64,000 nt of DNA, taken from contig NZ_LJYG01000090.1 of the NCBI RefSeq assembly GCF_001440035.1, positions 26,839-90,838 of the forward strand. Direction: 5' to 3'. Every line of letters starts with the position of its first letter. Position 1 is the stretch's first letter. Shown piece by piece: positions 8,339-16,459 of this stretch. Under the pieces are notes generated by a model. It was not told where the DNA came from, ran no database searches, and was given only the letters and a program-made list of their open reading frames with translations. This stretch comes from Bradyrhizobium manausense. Its GTDB lineage: Bacteria; Pseudomonadota; Alphaproteobacteria; Rhizobiales; Xanthobacteraceae. The position numbers were made by a program, and so were the translations under genes.

Positions 8339-9826
8339 ATGGAAGCGACGACGAGGACCGACAACCAGCGACACTTAGCAGCCGAAGCGGTGTACCTTGA
8401 GAGCACCTTACTTCGCGTGTTTGGCGTTTTGTTTTGCCACGATCCCAAGCGCGCCCGCACGCGCACAGGCAAAGTCGAGATTAACCGCGGCGTCGCGGAA
8501 AAGGGAATTACTGTCCGGCTCGATCCGGAATACGCACAACCAGGTCCGTTCGCACACAAAGTCGCGATGGCAATCTTACGCAAACAGTCACGCTTTGGTT
8601 CTCCAGCTCAGAACCGCATCTCTTTTTCACAACGTGAATTGATGAAGATGACAGGCCGCAAAACATGGGGAGGCCGCGATAGTGAAGAGTTAGAGCTGGC
8701 CCTTAAGCAGATCCGCTACACGCACGTGGTCGCGCACTTCAAACAGCAGGACAAGTTTATTGAGCACGACTTCAGTATATTTAACGAGGTGCTGATCGAA
8801 CGCCGAAACTTACCAAATGATCCGATTACGGCCTGCACAGTCGTCATTGCTGATCCGATCATTCAGTCGCTTAATGACCGCCACTTTGCTTGCTTGAACT
8901 ACAGCCTCATCCAGGATCTCAGCTCCATCGCAGCAGCGCTGTACATTAGGCTCTTCTACCATTTCTCAATCCTCTACGATGGAAAGCATTTGGACCGTGT
9001 CGGGTTCAAGAAGCGCTATGACGACATTTGTGCCGAGTGGTTAGGCGGGATAACCGTTCAACGGTACCGGTCCGACATTCTACGCGATCAACTCGGGACG
9101 CATTTGGACCTCCTCGTAGCCGTTGGCTTCTTGAAATCTTACTCACTTGCACCAGCCGAAACTAGGGAAGGGTTCGTTTTGAGCTTTCAGGCTGGGCAGC
9201 AATTCGCTGCTGACTACAAGACCTTTTACGCTAGTCGAGCCAAAGCTGAGTTCTCGATCGAGCTCAATACAGACAATCAAACGATCGGCGAGCCATTAGA
9301 AGTCGCCTACTTGTTTGCTGAAAAGATTACCGGCAAGAAGCGGGCTGGCATTTCTTATGTGCCGACACGAGAGGTAGAGACAGCTAAGGAGATTTTGACC
9401 GTCGTTCCGATGGAACGCATAGACGCATTTCTCGACTTTGCTCTAGTCCAAGCCCGAAGGACGAACTTTGAACCCCAGACCCTGGCCGGCATTCGCCAAT
9501 ACATCAATCCATTCCTTGCAACAGGGAAGAGGCAGGCGGCCGAGACCGCCAGGAAGAATAGTCAGCTTGCCAAAGAGCAAGAGGAGCGCTTACAGGCTGA
9601 TTACGGCGCATATCTCCGCACTACCGCAGCGCAGGTATTTGACCGACTTCCAGATAGAGAGCGCATCCCCGTAGAGAATGCCGCAAGATCGAAAGCAAGA
9701 CCGCCTTTAGGAGGCACGAAGGCATTTTCACAGCTTCTCTTTGAGGTCGAAAGAACTCGACTGGTTGTCGATCGTTACCCCGAAGAATTCCAAACATTTG
9801 AGAAGTGGAAGGAAGCCACACAGTAG
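8339..9826 (+). CDS. Plasmid-type replication initiator (RepA-like)
   Basis: The 495-residue protein resembles RepA-type initiators of alphaproteobacterial plasmids: an N-terminal region with VFGVLFCHDPKRARTRTGKV, two winged-helix-like regions (RISFSQRELMKMTGRKTWGG and the YIRLFYHF / RYDDICAEWLG stretch), and a charged helical C-terminus. Recognition is by overall pattern, not a diagnostic motif. Context supports it: four exact 22-bp iterons begin 26 bp after the stop codon, next to an AT-rich segment, a typical layout of an iteron origin. It would bind the iterons and start replication of the excised circular form. The start is the ATG at 8339. Confidence 0.65.
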   Translation: MEATTRTDNQRHLAAEAVYLESTLLRVFGVLFCHDPKRARTRTGKVEINRGVAEKGITVRLDPEYAQPGPFAHKVAMAILRKQSRFGSPAQNRISFSQRELMKMTGRKTWGGRDSEELELALKQIRYTHVVAHFKQQDKFIEHDFSIFNEVLIERRNLPNDPITACTVVIADPIIQSLNDRHFACLNYSLIQDLSSIAAALYIRLFYHFSILYDGKHLDRVGFKKRYDDICAEWLGGITVQRYRSDILRDQLGTHLDLLVAVGFLKSYSLAPAETREGFVLSFQAGQQFAADYKTFYASRAKAEFSIELNTDNQTIGEPLEVAYLFAEKITGKKRAGISYVPTREVETAKEILTVVPMERIDAFLDFALVQARRTNFEPQTLAGIRQYINPFLATGKRQAAETARKNSQLAKEQEERLQADYGAYLRTTAAQVFDRLPDRERIPVENAARSKARPPLGGTKAFSQLLFEVERTRLVVDRYPEEFQTFEKWKEATQ

Positions 9827-9852
9827 ATCGACGGTGGAGATCACCATGGACC

Positions 9853-9935
9853 GGGGGGTTTGACCGGAGTCCGTGGGGGGATCAGCCGGAGATGGCGGGG
9901 GGTTTGACCGGAGCAATTGGGGGGTTCTACCGGAG
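9853..9935 (+). repeat. Four 22-bp iterons (candidate replication origin)
   Basis: Four copies start at 9853, 9875, 9897 and 9919, exactly 22 bp (two helical turns) apart. Each has a 17-bp core, GGGGGG then TTTGACCGGAG or a variant ending CCGGAG, plus a variable 5-bp spacer. Copies 1 and 3 have identical cores; copies 2 and 4 differ at a few central bases. Their spacing, direct orientation and position just after the Rep-like gene are what iterons look like. Confidence 0.75.
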
Positions 9936-10557
9936 CTGGAGGCGCTACTTGGTCATTTGCGCGGCCCAACAGAGCCATTTCCTAGCTCGTCCGGTTAATC
10001 CCTATATACTCTTATAACTTCTAACTCTGTGTGTGGGCTCATTCTTCAAAAAAGGAAGCCAGTGGTGCCAAGGTCAGCGAGATGTTGCTAATCCCGAGCC
10101 TCTGCAATACGGCTCATCGCTTGCGTCCGCACTGCCAACACTTATTCAAAATATAGCTCAACAAAGCCTCAGAATGGTCGCGTCTGTTTCCGCAACACAA
10201 ACATACTTCTGTCAATAACCTCAACCCTCATAGTGTCTTTGACGTCGGATTTCCCGCCACACATCAACCGATCCAAAAGTGGGGCATTCCAAAATATGGC
10301 TCAACAGAGCCACGGAAATTAGGTCGCACAATATCTGTTTCGCGACCCTGGCTCACAATTTGACAGATTCATAATTCGTGATTCAATTAAGTTAGGCAGA
10401 TGCACGATCGCGCGCTTAGCTACGATGCATAAGCACTCTGGCAACTGATTTTAGTTTTTGCCCCCAGAGGCGAACTCTTTGTGGCTGATACATCGGCCTC
10501 GGAGAGCTCGTCTCATGGGAGATGAGTGCTCGCCCGAGCCAAACACCGGGCAAAAGG
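9936..10557. other. Non-coding origin-proximal region with AT-rich segment and degenerate repeats
   Basis: No gene is supported. Bases 9998-10030 are AT-rich and could be the DNA-unwinding element for the iterons. Two related blocks lie at 10147 and 10289: CAAAATATAGCTCAACAAAG and CAAAATATGGCTCAACAGAG, each followed about 15-25 bp later by GGTCGC and CTGTTTC words, so a segment of about 70 bp is duplicated about 142 bp apart. A shorter CCCAACAGAGCC match lies at 9964. These could be further Rep or regulator sites. Confidence 0.5.
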
Positions 10558-10842
10558 ATGATGACGATGCAAGCCGCATTGATCACGTCTCGCGATCCCA
10601 AAGGCCTCCAGTTTGTGTCGATCGTCGAAGCCGCCTACAACAAGGCCAAGCTCGACGGTACCGCCGCCCAACTCCTCAACGAGCGCGGCGACGAGCTAAA
10701 GGCGGGAGTTTTGGAACTCATCGCCAAGCTCAGCGCCACCGACCATTTCGCCGACGTAAGCAAGGAGGCGTACCGGTCGGCCAGTCCGTCCGAAATAACG
10801 GAAACGGCCAAACGTCTCGCGAAGGAGCTGAGGAAGAATTGA
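10558..10842 (+). CDS. Small protein with a C-terminal tail shared with the protein at 13627
   Basis: The function is unknown. The protein is about 94 residues, soluble and helical. Its last 26 residues (KEAYRSASPSEITETA and onward) nearly repeat the last 26 of the membrane protein encoded at 13627-14184, in amino acids and in DNA, while the rest of the two proteins is unrelated. Starts at 10558, 10561 or 10567 share one ribosome-binding site (AAAAGG at 10552); 10522 is in frame but less likely. A strong terminator lies 54 bp downstream, so it is a single-gene unit. The shared tail may be a docking or secretion tag. Confidence 0.65.
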   Translation: MMTMQAALITSRDPKGLQFVSIVEAAYNKAKLDGTAAQLLNERGDELKAGVLELIAKLSATDHFADVSKEAYRSASPSEITETAKRLAKELRKN

Positions 10843-10895
10843 TCCACGCTCCCCAGCGTCGAGAGCCTCGATCTTTGCAGTCAACAACACGTTCA

Positions 10896-10925
10896 GGGCA
10901 GCCCGATCGGGCTGCCCTTTCTTTT
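10896..10925 (+). terminator. Rho-independent terminator
   Basis: GGGCAGCCC and GGGCTGCCC form a nine-base-pair stem around GATC, followed by TTTCTTTT. It ends the transcript of the gene at 10558-10842. Confidence 0.9.
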
Positions 10926-10949
10926 GTCATCGACATACAAACTGTATTT

Positions 10950-10963
10950 ACGTCAATCGACGT
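10950..10963. promoter_or_regulatory. Inverted repeat before the toxin-antitoxin operon
   Basis: ACGTC-AATC-GACGT lies 53 bp before the antitoxin start, within an AT-rich stretch. It is a plausible autoregulatory operator for the antitoxin. Confidence 0.35.
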
Positions 10964-11016
10964 GCAAATTCCTATCCCTCCCGGCAAAGCGGACCGCAGT
11001 ATGCTACAATGTCGCT

Positions 11017-11238
11017 ATGGCAACTAAGACCCTACAACTTGCGATGACCAAGGCATCCGCCCTTCCTGAAGCGGCTCAGGAAAAGATAGCGCGCGAGGTG
11101 CTTGAGAGTGTTGAGCTGCTGACCCGATTGCGTGCAGACGTGGAAGTTGGCATCCGCGAACTTGAAGGCGGACTGGGAGAAGAACTCCACATGTCAGACG
11201 TTATCAAGGAGGCTCGGAACACCTATGGCCGCAGCTAG
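11017..11238 (+). CDS. Antitoxin of a ParDE-type pair
   Basis: A 73-residue acidic helical protein beginning MATKTLQLAM. The helix LPEAAQEKIAREVLESVE would be the dimerisation/DNA-binding part and the acidic C-terminus the toxin-wrapping part. It is followed with a 14-bp overlap by a ParE-like toxin gene, the standard antitoxin-first order. An upstream ATG at 10924 would add a non-homologous, cysteine-containing extension and is not preferred. An inverted repeat at 10950-10963 may be its operator. Confidence 0.75.
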   Translation: MATKTLQLAMTKASALPEAAQEKIAREVLESVELLTRLRADVEVGIRELEGGLGEELHMSDVIKEARNTYGRS

Positions 11239-11530
11239 GCGGCTCTCGTGGTCCCCTTCCTCCCGCCGAGACCTACTCGATATCTACCGGTACTTTGCTC
11301 AGGTCGCTTCTCCGGACGTTGCCGAAAACCTGCTCCTGGAAATCGACATAGTTACCGGCAGGCTCAAACATGAACCTTTCATGGGCTCGCCCCGCGACGA
11401 GATATACCCGGGAATCCGGGCAACGTTCTCTTCCCCCTATATCATTCTGTACCGGGTCACAGAGGATGCAGTCGAGATTGCACGCGTTGTACACGAAAGG
11501 CGCGCTCCTCTTTCACCCGACGAGCTTTGA
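11225..11530 (+). CDS. ParE-type toxin
   Basis: The 101-residue protein has the ParE/RelE fold signature: RRDLLDIYRYFAQ near the N-terminus, GSPRDEIYPGIRA in the middle, the YIILYRV strand and the C-terminal VVHERR. ParE toxins poison DNA gyrase; RelE-type relatives cut mRNA, and the RDEIYPGIR / YRV pattern favours ParE. It overlaps the antitoxin gene by 14 bp (ATG at 11225). The pair would stabilise the element by killing cells that lose it. Confidence 0.88.
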   Translation: MAAARRLSWSPSSRRDLLDIYRYFAQVASPDVAENLLLEIDIVTGRLKHEPFMGSPRDEIYPGIRATFSSPYIILYRVTEDAVEIARVVHERRAPLSPDEL

Positions 11531-11670
11531 CCAAACTTCCTGAAGCCGGTACCGCTGCACTTCCTCAAGTTGCGCATTTCCCTCTTTCAACGTGCGGGAA
11601 CTTTGGCTACAGTTTCAGGACGGCCGCTTACACCGGACCGTTGCAACGGCTCCCAACCCGGAGCTTTGCA

Positions 11671-11868
11671 ATGGACGACAAAGTGGTTGATTGGAAGGGA
11701 CTGAAGGCGCTCGGAATTCCTTATTCGCGGGCGCACATCTGGCGAATGATGGCTGCTGGTGATTTTCCGCAAGCTTTTAAACTTGGGAGACACCGCAACT
11801 CTCATCCTGTCTGGTGGCTATCGCAAATAGTCGAGTGGCTTCACGGCCATTCCGGCCGCAAGGCATAG
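11671..11868 (+). CDS. AlpA-family DNA-binding protein (possible excisionase)
   Basis: A 65-residue helix-turn-helix protein: WKGLKALGIPYSRAHIWRMM, then the wing region FPQAFKLGRHRNSHPVWWLS. AlpA-type proteins act as excisionases or as activators of integrase genes in integrative elements. The ATG at 11671 is preceded by GGAG at 11661; the frame extends to 11527 without a plausible N-terminus. It is isolated between the toxin gene and a terminator at 11883, so it could act in trans on the attachment-site arms. It is one of two small HTH proteins in the element (the other is at 25622). Confidence 0.8.
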   Translation: MDDKVVDWKGLKALGIPYSRAHIWRMMAAGDFPQAFKLGRHRNSHPVWWLSQIVEWLHGHSGRKA

Positions 11869-11882
11869 CTCCTTCCGGAGCG

Positions 11883-11910
11883 ACACCCGCGCCTCCAAAC
11901 GCGGGTGTTT
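11883..11910 (+). terminator. Terminator-like hairpin after the AlpA gene
   Basis: ACACCCGCG and CGCGGGTGT pair perfectly across an 8-base loop and are followed by TT. It starts 14 bp after the AlpA stop codon. It is also the first of the hairpins that fill the next 370 bp. Confidence 0.65.
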
Positions 11911-12251
11911 CCGTTTCTACGGTACGGAAACAAGCCATGGACACGACCATGGCCCCCGTTTCCATGGCGCGTAGCCACCCATCAGTTGCAAAAATCGCTT
12001 TAAATACAGACACTTCCGCACCTGTTCGCGTGGACTTAGCAGCCCCGACCCAATCCTCCCTTGGTCTTCCCTCCCATATATGAGTCGGGAAAGACTTGAA
12101 GACCCGCAGGCGCTATCGCTGGCGGGCTGCGGTAGGATTGGGTCGGGGCTGAACGCCCCAGACGAACAGGTGCGGACCTTTGCACCTTCCCCAATCCGAC
12201 CGCGCGCCGGAAAAACCGGCGCATCGGCAAAATCGCTATTTGCGATTTTGC
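11908..12251. other. Hairpin-dense non-coding region (candidate transfer origin or structured RNA)
   Basis: No gene is supported. Perfect inverted repeats follow one another: TTTCCGT/ACGGAAA (11908/11924); GCCATGG/CCATGGC (11934/11947); a large cruciform made of a 13-bp outer arm (12016-12028 with 12163-12175) and an 18-bp inner arm (12040-12057 with 12134-12151); GCGCCGG/CCGGCGC (12204/12216); and GCAAAATCGC/GCGATTTTGC (12227/12242). Smaller stems lie inside the cruciform loop. The region precedes the VirD4-like ATPase gene, a usual place for oriT. A single-strand origin or a non-coding RNA would look similar. Confidence 0.55.
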
Positions 12252-12363
12252 GAGTTACAATTTTTTTGGAATCGTTCTTTCGCTTTCAAACATCGGTGCC
12301 CGATAGTCGGGGGTGGAAGGGCTGACAAGGCGCGGCATTCGCATTCCGAGCTGGTGCCGATGT

Positions 12364-13593
12364 ATGACCGCGATAGGTTTCCACAAAGCCAAACTTAGTC
12401 CGATCCACCTTTCGGCTGACGCCCGCCGTCGGCACCTCTACGTGATCGGCCAAACAGGGGTCGGCAAGTCCACGCTCCTCGAAAGCATGGCACTCGATGA
12501 TATCCGTGCTGGGAGAGGCATCTGCTTTATCGACCCCCATGGCCAGAGTGCCGAGCGGATTGCGAACAACATTCCGGAGTCCCGGACCCAGGATACTGCG
12601 TACATTGACTACGATCCCGAACACCCGTTCGGGCTCAACATCCTCCGGACGGCAGATCCCCGAAACAAGTCGCTCACGGTCGAGCACATAGTTTCTATGT
12701 TTTGGAATATCTGGCCCGAAAATATGGGGCCGAATTTGGAGGACGTACTTCGCAACTCGCTCTATCTCCTGCTCGACAACGAGCACACCAGTTTGAACGA
12801 TACGCTCCGCCTCCTCACGGACAGCGACTACAGAGCTCGACTCCTACGAAACTGCACGAACAGAGTGGTCAAGCATTTCTGGCAAGAAGAGTTTGAAGCT
12901 AAGGCTGACAAGCAAAAGGCCGAGGAAATCCGGTCAACGACGAACAAGCTTCGCGCCTTTCTTTCAAATCCGCACCTCGCGAACATTTTGGCCGGACCAA
13001 GCACCCTCAACATCTCCCACCTCATGAACGAGGGGAAGATACTCATTCTCAATCTGTCGAAAGGGCGGTGGGGCGAGAAGCCCGCCAAGCTTCTTGGATG
13101 TCTGTTCATCATCGCCATCGCACAAGCGGCCGAAGCCCGCGCTGATATCCCGGAGGACAAGCGCCGCGACTTCTATCTCTACGTCGACGAAATGCAGAAC
13201 TTTCAAAACGACGGCTTCAACGCCATCCTATCCGAAGCGCGCAAGATGCGACTTTCGCTTATCCTCGCAAACCAGTTTTACGCCCAACTTCCCCCTGCCC
13301 TGCAGGCCGCCATATCGGGCAACGTCGGCACCCTTGTAGCCTTCCGGGTCGGTGCCGATGACAGCGACCTAATCGGTAAAATATTACGCCATGGCAATCC
13401 CGGAAACTTGCAGGACACGGCGAACTTTGAGGCGTGGGTAAGAACCCTCGCAGACGGCACTCCAACAGGTCCATTCCCCATTGCCACCTATCCGCCCGAT
13501 CGAGCATCTCTCGGTCGGTTCAACGCGGTCAGGAAGCGCACTATCGCGGTGCACAGTCGGAAAGTGGGGACTCCACACGTACAACCATCTTGA
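12364..13593 (+). CDS. VirD4/TraG-like conjugative coupling ATPase
   Basis: The protein has a Walker A motif (GQTGVGKST, about 29-37), a FIDPHGQ block, a Walker B (YLYVDEMQ, about 280) and an ANQF segment. This is the HerA/FtsK-type architecture of type IV coupling proteins and related DNA-pumping ATPases. It has no N-terminal membrane helices, so it would be a soluble form that may rely on the membrane protein encoded next. ATG at 12364 gives 409 residues; a GTG at 12313 would add 17 residues unlike the family. The gene follows the hairpin region and starts a rightward row of transfer-like genes. It would couple element DNA to a membrane channel; this is inferred. Confidence 0.82.
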   Translation: MTAIGFHKAKLSPIHLSADARRRHLYVIGQTGVGKSTLLESMALDDIRAGRGICFIDPHGQSAERIANNIPESRTQDTAYIDYDPEHPFGLNILRTADPRNKSLTVEHIVSMFWNIWPENMGPNLEDVLRNSLYLLLDNEHTSLNDTLRLLTDSDYRARLLRNCTNRVVKHFWQEEFEAKADKQKAEEIRSTTNKLRAFLSNPHLANILAGPSTLNISHLMNEGKILILNLSKGRWGEKPAKLLGCLFIIAIAQAAEARADIPEDKRRDFYLYVDEMQNFQNDGFNAILSEARKMRLSLILANQFYAQLPPALQAAISGNVGTLVAFRVGADDSDLIGKILRHGNPGNLQDTANFEAWVRTLADGTPTGPFPIATYPPDRASLGRFNAVRKRTIAVHSRKVGTPHVQPS

Positions 13594-13626
13594 GATAAGC
13601 TTTCGGGAGGTGGCTGGGGGTTGTGC

Positions 13627-14184
13627 ATGGACGAGGACAATATCTGGAGCACTTGGGGCATACCCGTTCTACTCGCCGCCGCCGTCGGCGGCGTCTACAT
13701 CGTCAACCTCTGGGCCGAGGCGACACGGCCATCGCCCCTCCTCTACCTCATCGCGGCTGGAACGATCGTCGTCATCGGGTACTTCGGCCATTACTACAAG
13801 CGCGTCGAGCAATATAGCGGAGCTATGGCCGGCGCTTTAGTCGCTCTGATTTTCATCCCAAGCAAAGCTTCCCTCGAACTAAGTCTGTTTTTGTTTGCTG
13901 GGATTACCGCCGCCATCGCGTACATGGGCAAGGTTTATATGAATCTTCCCCACTTCAAAGAGGCCGAAGCCAAACGAGCGCGCGCGAAGGAAGACCAGCG
14001 TCTTGCCAAAGAGAGGGGTCGCGTTCGGGACGAACTAGCCGCTCTTCGGCACGCCGACGAAGCCAGGCGGCAAGAGCAAGAAGCGCGGTACGCCGACGCA
14101 ACCAAAGAAGAGTACCGGTCGGCCAGCCCGGCCGAGATATCGGAAACGGCCAAGCGTCTCGCGGACGAGCTGAGGAAGCATTGA
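13627..14184 (+). CDS. Membrane protein with coiled coil and shared C-terminal tail
   Basis: The 185-residue protein has three or four hydrophobic segments in its first 105 residues, then a charged Arg/Lys/Glu/Ala coiled coil (about 112-160), and ends in KEEYRSASPAEISETA and a basic tail. The last 26 residues nearly match the C-terminus of the soluble protein at 10558. Its TGA overlaps the TTG start of the downstream ATPase gene (TTGA), and the VirD4-like ATPase gene is upstream, so all three probably work in one membrane complex, perhaps with this as the anchor. ATG at 13627 is preferred over TTG at 13621. Confidence 0.7.
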   Translation: MDEDNIWSTWGIPVLLAAAVGGVYIVNLWAEATRPSPLLYLIAAGTIVVIGYFGHYYKRVEQYSGAMAGALVALIFIPSKASLELSLFLFAGITAAIAYMGKVYMNLPHFKEAEAKRARAKEDQRLAKERGRVRDELAALRHADEARRQEQEARYADATKEEYRSASPAEISETAKRLADELRKH

Positions 14185-16352
14185 GCTACCCGTCTCGCCA
14201 GCAGTTCGCCTTAGACCTCTCCACACTCTACTTCGACTATTGCGCATCCAATTCGCCCATGCCGGATGCGCTGCTCCAATCATTGGTTAGCGCGTTCAGT
14301 GCTGCCTTTGTAGCAGCCCAATCGACCGAGCGACCGAACGAGGCCTATCATCACCTTCTGAAGGCCTGCGTAAAGGCACTAATTGCTTTTCATCGCAAGC
14401 TTGACCCACGCGCCTTTGCTGCTGATTCCTCCGCGCTCTTCTCCCAAAAAGTGCTTCTCGACCTCGCTCTGCCCATTGAGGCGTTGGTAAGTTCCGTTGC
14501 GGAAGCCATGCCCTCACTCTCCGCACTCGGCATGTTTCGCGCGGGCCAGCTCTATCACGTCTTCACCGACAGCTTTTCCGATCCAGAGCCGACCTTCGAT
14601 CGCCGAGAACCGATCGCCCCCGATCCCTATCAGCGCCGCGACTTCCGAGAAGCCAAAGAGCGCTTTCGCCAGGACCACAAAACGTGGATCGAGGAGAAAC
14701 GCCAATTCGAGAAAGATCGAGAGAAATTCCTCGCCGAGCTTGACCCGCTCGATGCCCGTTTCAACGGTACTTTCCTTTGGAATTTTGCTCCCCTCCTCCC
14801 GCGCACCTTCGAAGTCGAAATACCGCTCGTTGTCGACGAGCAATCGCGGATGCAGCACATGTGGGTCGTTGCCGATAGCGGCCATGGCAAAACGCAGCTG
14901 TTTCAGCGAATGATCTTAGAAGACCTCAAGGAGGTTGCCGCAGGTCGCCGCTCGATCATCGTGATCGACAGCCAAAACAAGCTCATCCCGAACATCGCTA
15001 AACTTCAATTCTTCGCGCCAGGCCAACCGCTACACGGCCGCTTATCCGTCCTCAATCCGATGGATGTTGATCTCGCGCTCAATCTCTTTGATCTCCGCCT
15101 TCGCTTGAATTCCAACGACCGGCAACGCAGAACGGTGATCAACGCCACCCTCGAACTGTATAGCTTCCTGTTTAGCTCTCTACTTGCCCGGGAGATGACC
15201 GGCAAGCAGGAGACTTTATTCGCATACGTCGCCGAATTGCTATTCCAGGTCGACGGTGCCACGATCCACGATTTCCGCAACATCATGCGAAAAGGCGGAA
15301 TCGACAAGTATCGGCCGGTCATCGAGGGACTGCCATCGACCTCTTCCGTCAGGCAATTTTTCGAGAACGGCTTCACGTCAAGCGACTATGCCCAAACAAA
15401 GAGTGAAGTCGAGAGTCGCATCGATTCTTTGCTTCGTAACGCCACGTTTGAAGCCATGTTTGGCCAAAAGGAATGCAAGCTCAACCTGCTTGCCGAGATA
15501 AATTCCGGCCGCGTCATACTCGTCAACACAGCGGAAAGCCTGTTGTTTGAGGCGGGTGTTCGATTCTTCGGGCGGTTCGTCCTTGCGCTCATTGGCAACG
15601 CAGTCGCAGAGCGCGCCGCCATGACAGACGAGCGCGCCAAAATTCCGACGTACGTCTATCTGGATGAAGCGTACCAGTACATCAAAGATGACAAGAACTT
15701 TGTCGGTATGCTCGCGAGAGCCCGCAAGCAATACATTGGCCTCACCGTCGCTCAACAATGGCTCGGCCAACTTGATGACCCCGTCTACGAGGGTCTGGCC
15801 GCGATCGCCAATACGATCGTCGCGGGCGGCGTCAGTCCGTCCGACGCGTTCAAGATCGCGCAAATGATGAGCAATTCGGATCCTGACTTTGTGCGCCGGC
15901 AGCCGGATTTGACGTTTGCCTTTTTCAACAAGAAGGCAACGCCAGAGGGCGCAGTAGCAGTTGCGATCCCCTACGGCGTGATGGAAAAGCTACCCACGAT
16001 GACAGCCGTCGAGTATCAGCAACAGCTAGCATACATGCGCCATCGTTTCGGTCCATCTATAGCGGAAGAGAGCTACGATCTCCATTGGGAGATCACAATC
16101 AGCCCGAAGCTTGCCCGAAATGGTGGGCAAACCAGAGAACACGGCTTTCTCATAACCATCCCGCCCGGCACCAAGGATGGCGCCATCCTGCGATTGAAGG
16201 GGCAAGGGCGCCCGAATCCTGACGGCAGCTATGGGCACGTCTTCTTGAAAGTGCATGTTCCCAAGCTTCACCAGACAACCGAAGGTCTTACAGGCAGCCC
16301 GACCGATCACCCGAAGAAAGAACCTCCCCCGCGCGATTCCAAGGTTTGGTAG
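14181..16352 (+). CDS. Secretion-type ATPase fused to a DnaJ C-terminal domain
   Basis: The 723-residue protein begins with a helical region (1-190, with a charged coiled coil about 155-190). A HerA/VirB4/TraG-like ATPase follows: Walker A ADSGHGKT (about 231-238), VIDSQNKLIP, Walker B YVYLDEAY (about 491-498) and VAQQWLGQL. Residues about 632-700 match the DnaJ C-terminal substrate-binding domain: HGFLITIPPGTKDGAILRLKG, then GHVFLKVHVP. No J-domain is present. I know of no described fusion of these two parts. The start is TTG at 14181, overlapping the preceding stop. A role in unfolding or guiding a protein or nucleoprotein substrate is inferred. Confidence 0.8.
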   Translation: MSYPSRQQFALDLSTLYFDYCASNSPMPDALLQSLVSAFSAAFVAAQSTERPNEAYHHLLKACVKALIAFHRKLDPRAFAADSSALFSQKVLLDLALPIEALVSSVAEAMPSLSALGMFRAGQLYHVFTDSFSDPEPTFDRREPIAPDPYQRRDFREAKERFRQDHKTWIEEKRQFEKDREKFLAELDPLDARFNGTFLWNFAPLLPRTFEVEIPLVVDEQSRMQHMWVVADSGHGKTQLFQRMILEDLKEVAAGRRSIIVIDSQNKLIPNIAKLQFFAPGQPLHGRLSVLNPMDVDLALNLFDLRLRLNSNDRQRRTVINATLELYSFLFSSLLAREMTGKQETLFAYVAELLFQVDGATIHDFRNIMRKGGIDKYRPVIEGLPSTSSVRQFFENGFTSSDYAQTKSEVESRIDSLLRNATFEAMFGQKECKLNLLAEINSGRVILVNTAESLLFEAGVRFFGRFVLALIGNAVAERAAMTDERAKIPTYVYLDEAYQYIKDDKNFVGMLARARKQYIGLTVAQQWLGQLDDPVYEGLAAIANTIVAGGVSPSDAFKIAQMMSNSDPDFVRRQPDLTFAFFNKKATPEGAVAVAIPYGVMEKLPTMTAVEYQQQLAYMRHRFGPSIAEESYDLHWEITISPKLARNGGQTREHGFLITIPPGTKDGAILRLKGQGRPNPDGSYGHVFLKVHVPKLHQTTEGLTGSPTDHPKKEPPPRDSKVW

Positions 16353-16407
16353 TCAAAGACTTTTTTTGTCGCGGCATACCTCCACACTGTTGAGCATTGT
16401 GCTTCCG

Positions 16408-16421
16408 GGCTGTGTACAGCC
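16408..16421. promoter_or_regulatory. Short palindrome before the replication-relaxation gene
   Basis: GGCTGTGTACAGCC is a palindrome with six-base arms, 39 bp before the start codon. It is a possible operator for the winged-helix protein encoded downstream. Confidence 0.3.
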
Positions 16422-16459
16422 AACGTTTTCTTCTGCCGCCGCCCGTTATTCAATGAGGT

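Noticed and set aside
9853..9935. CRISPR array
   Set aside because: The repeats are 17 bp with 5-bp spacers and a 22-bp period, which is iteron spacing; there are no cas genes.
11017..11530. RelE-type mRNA interferase instead of ParE
   Set aside because: The RDEIYPGIR and YIILYRV pattern fits ParE better, though the distinction is not firm.
12313..12363. GTG at 12313 as start of the VirD4-like gene
   Set aside because: The extra 17 residues do not resemble the family and lie at the edge of the hairpin region; the ATG at 12364 is preferred but not proven.
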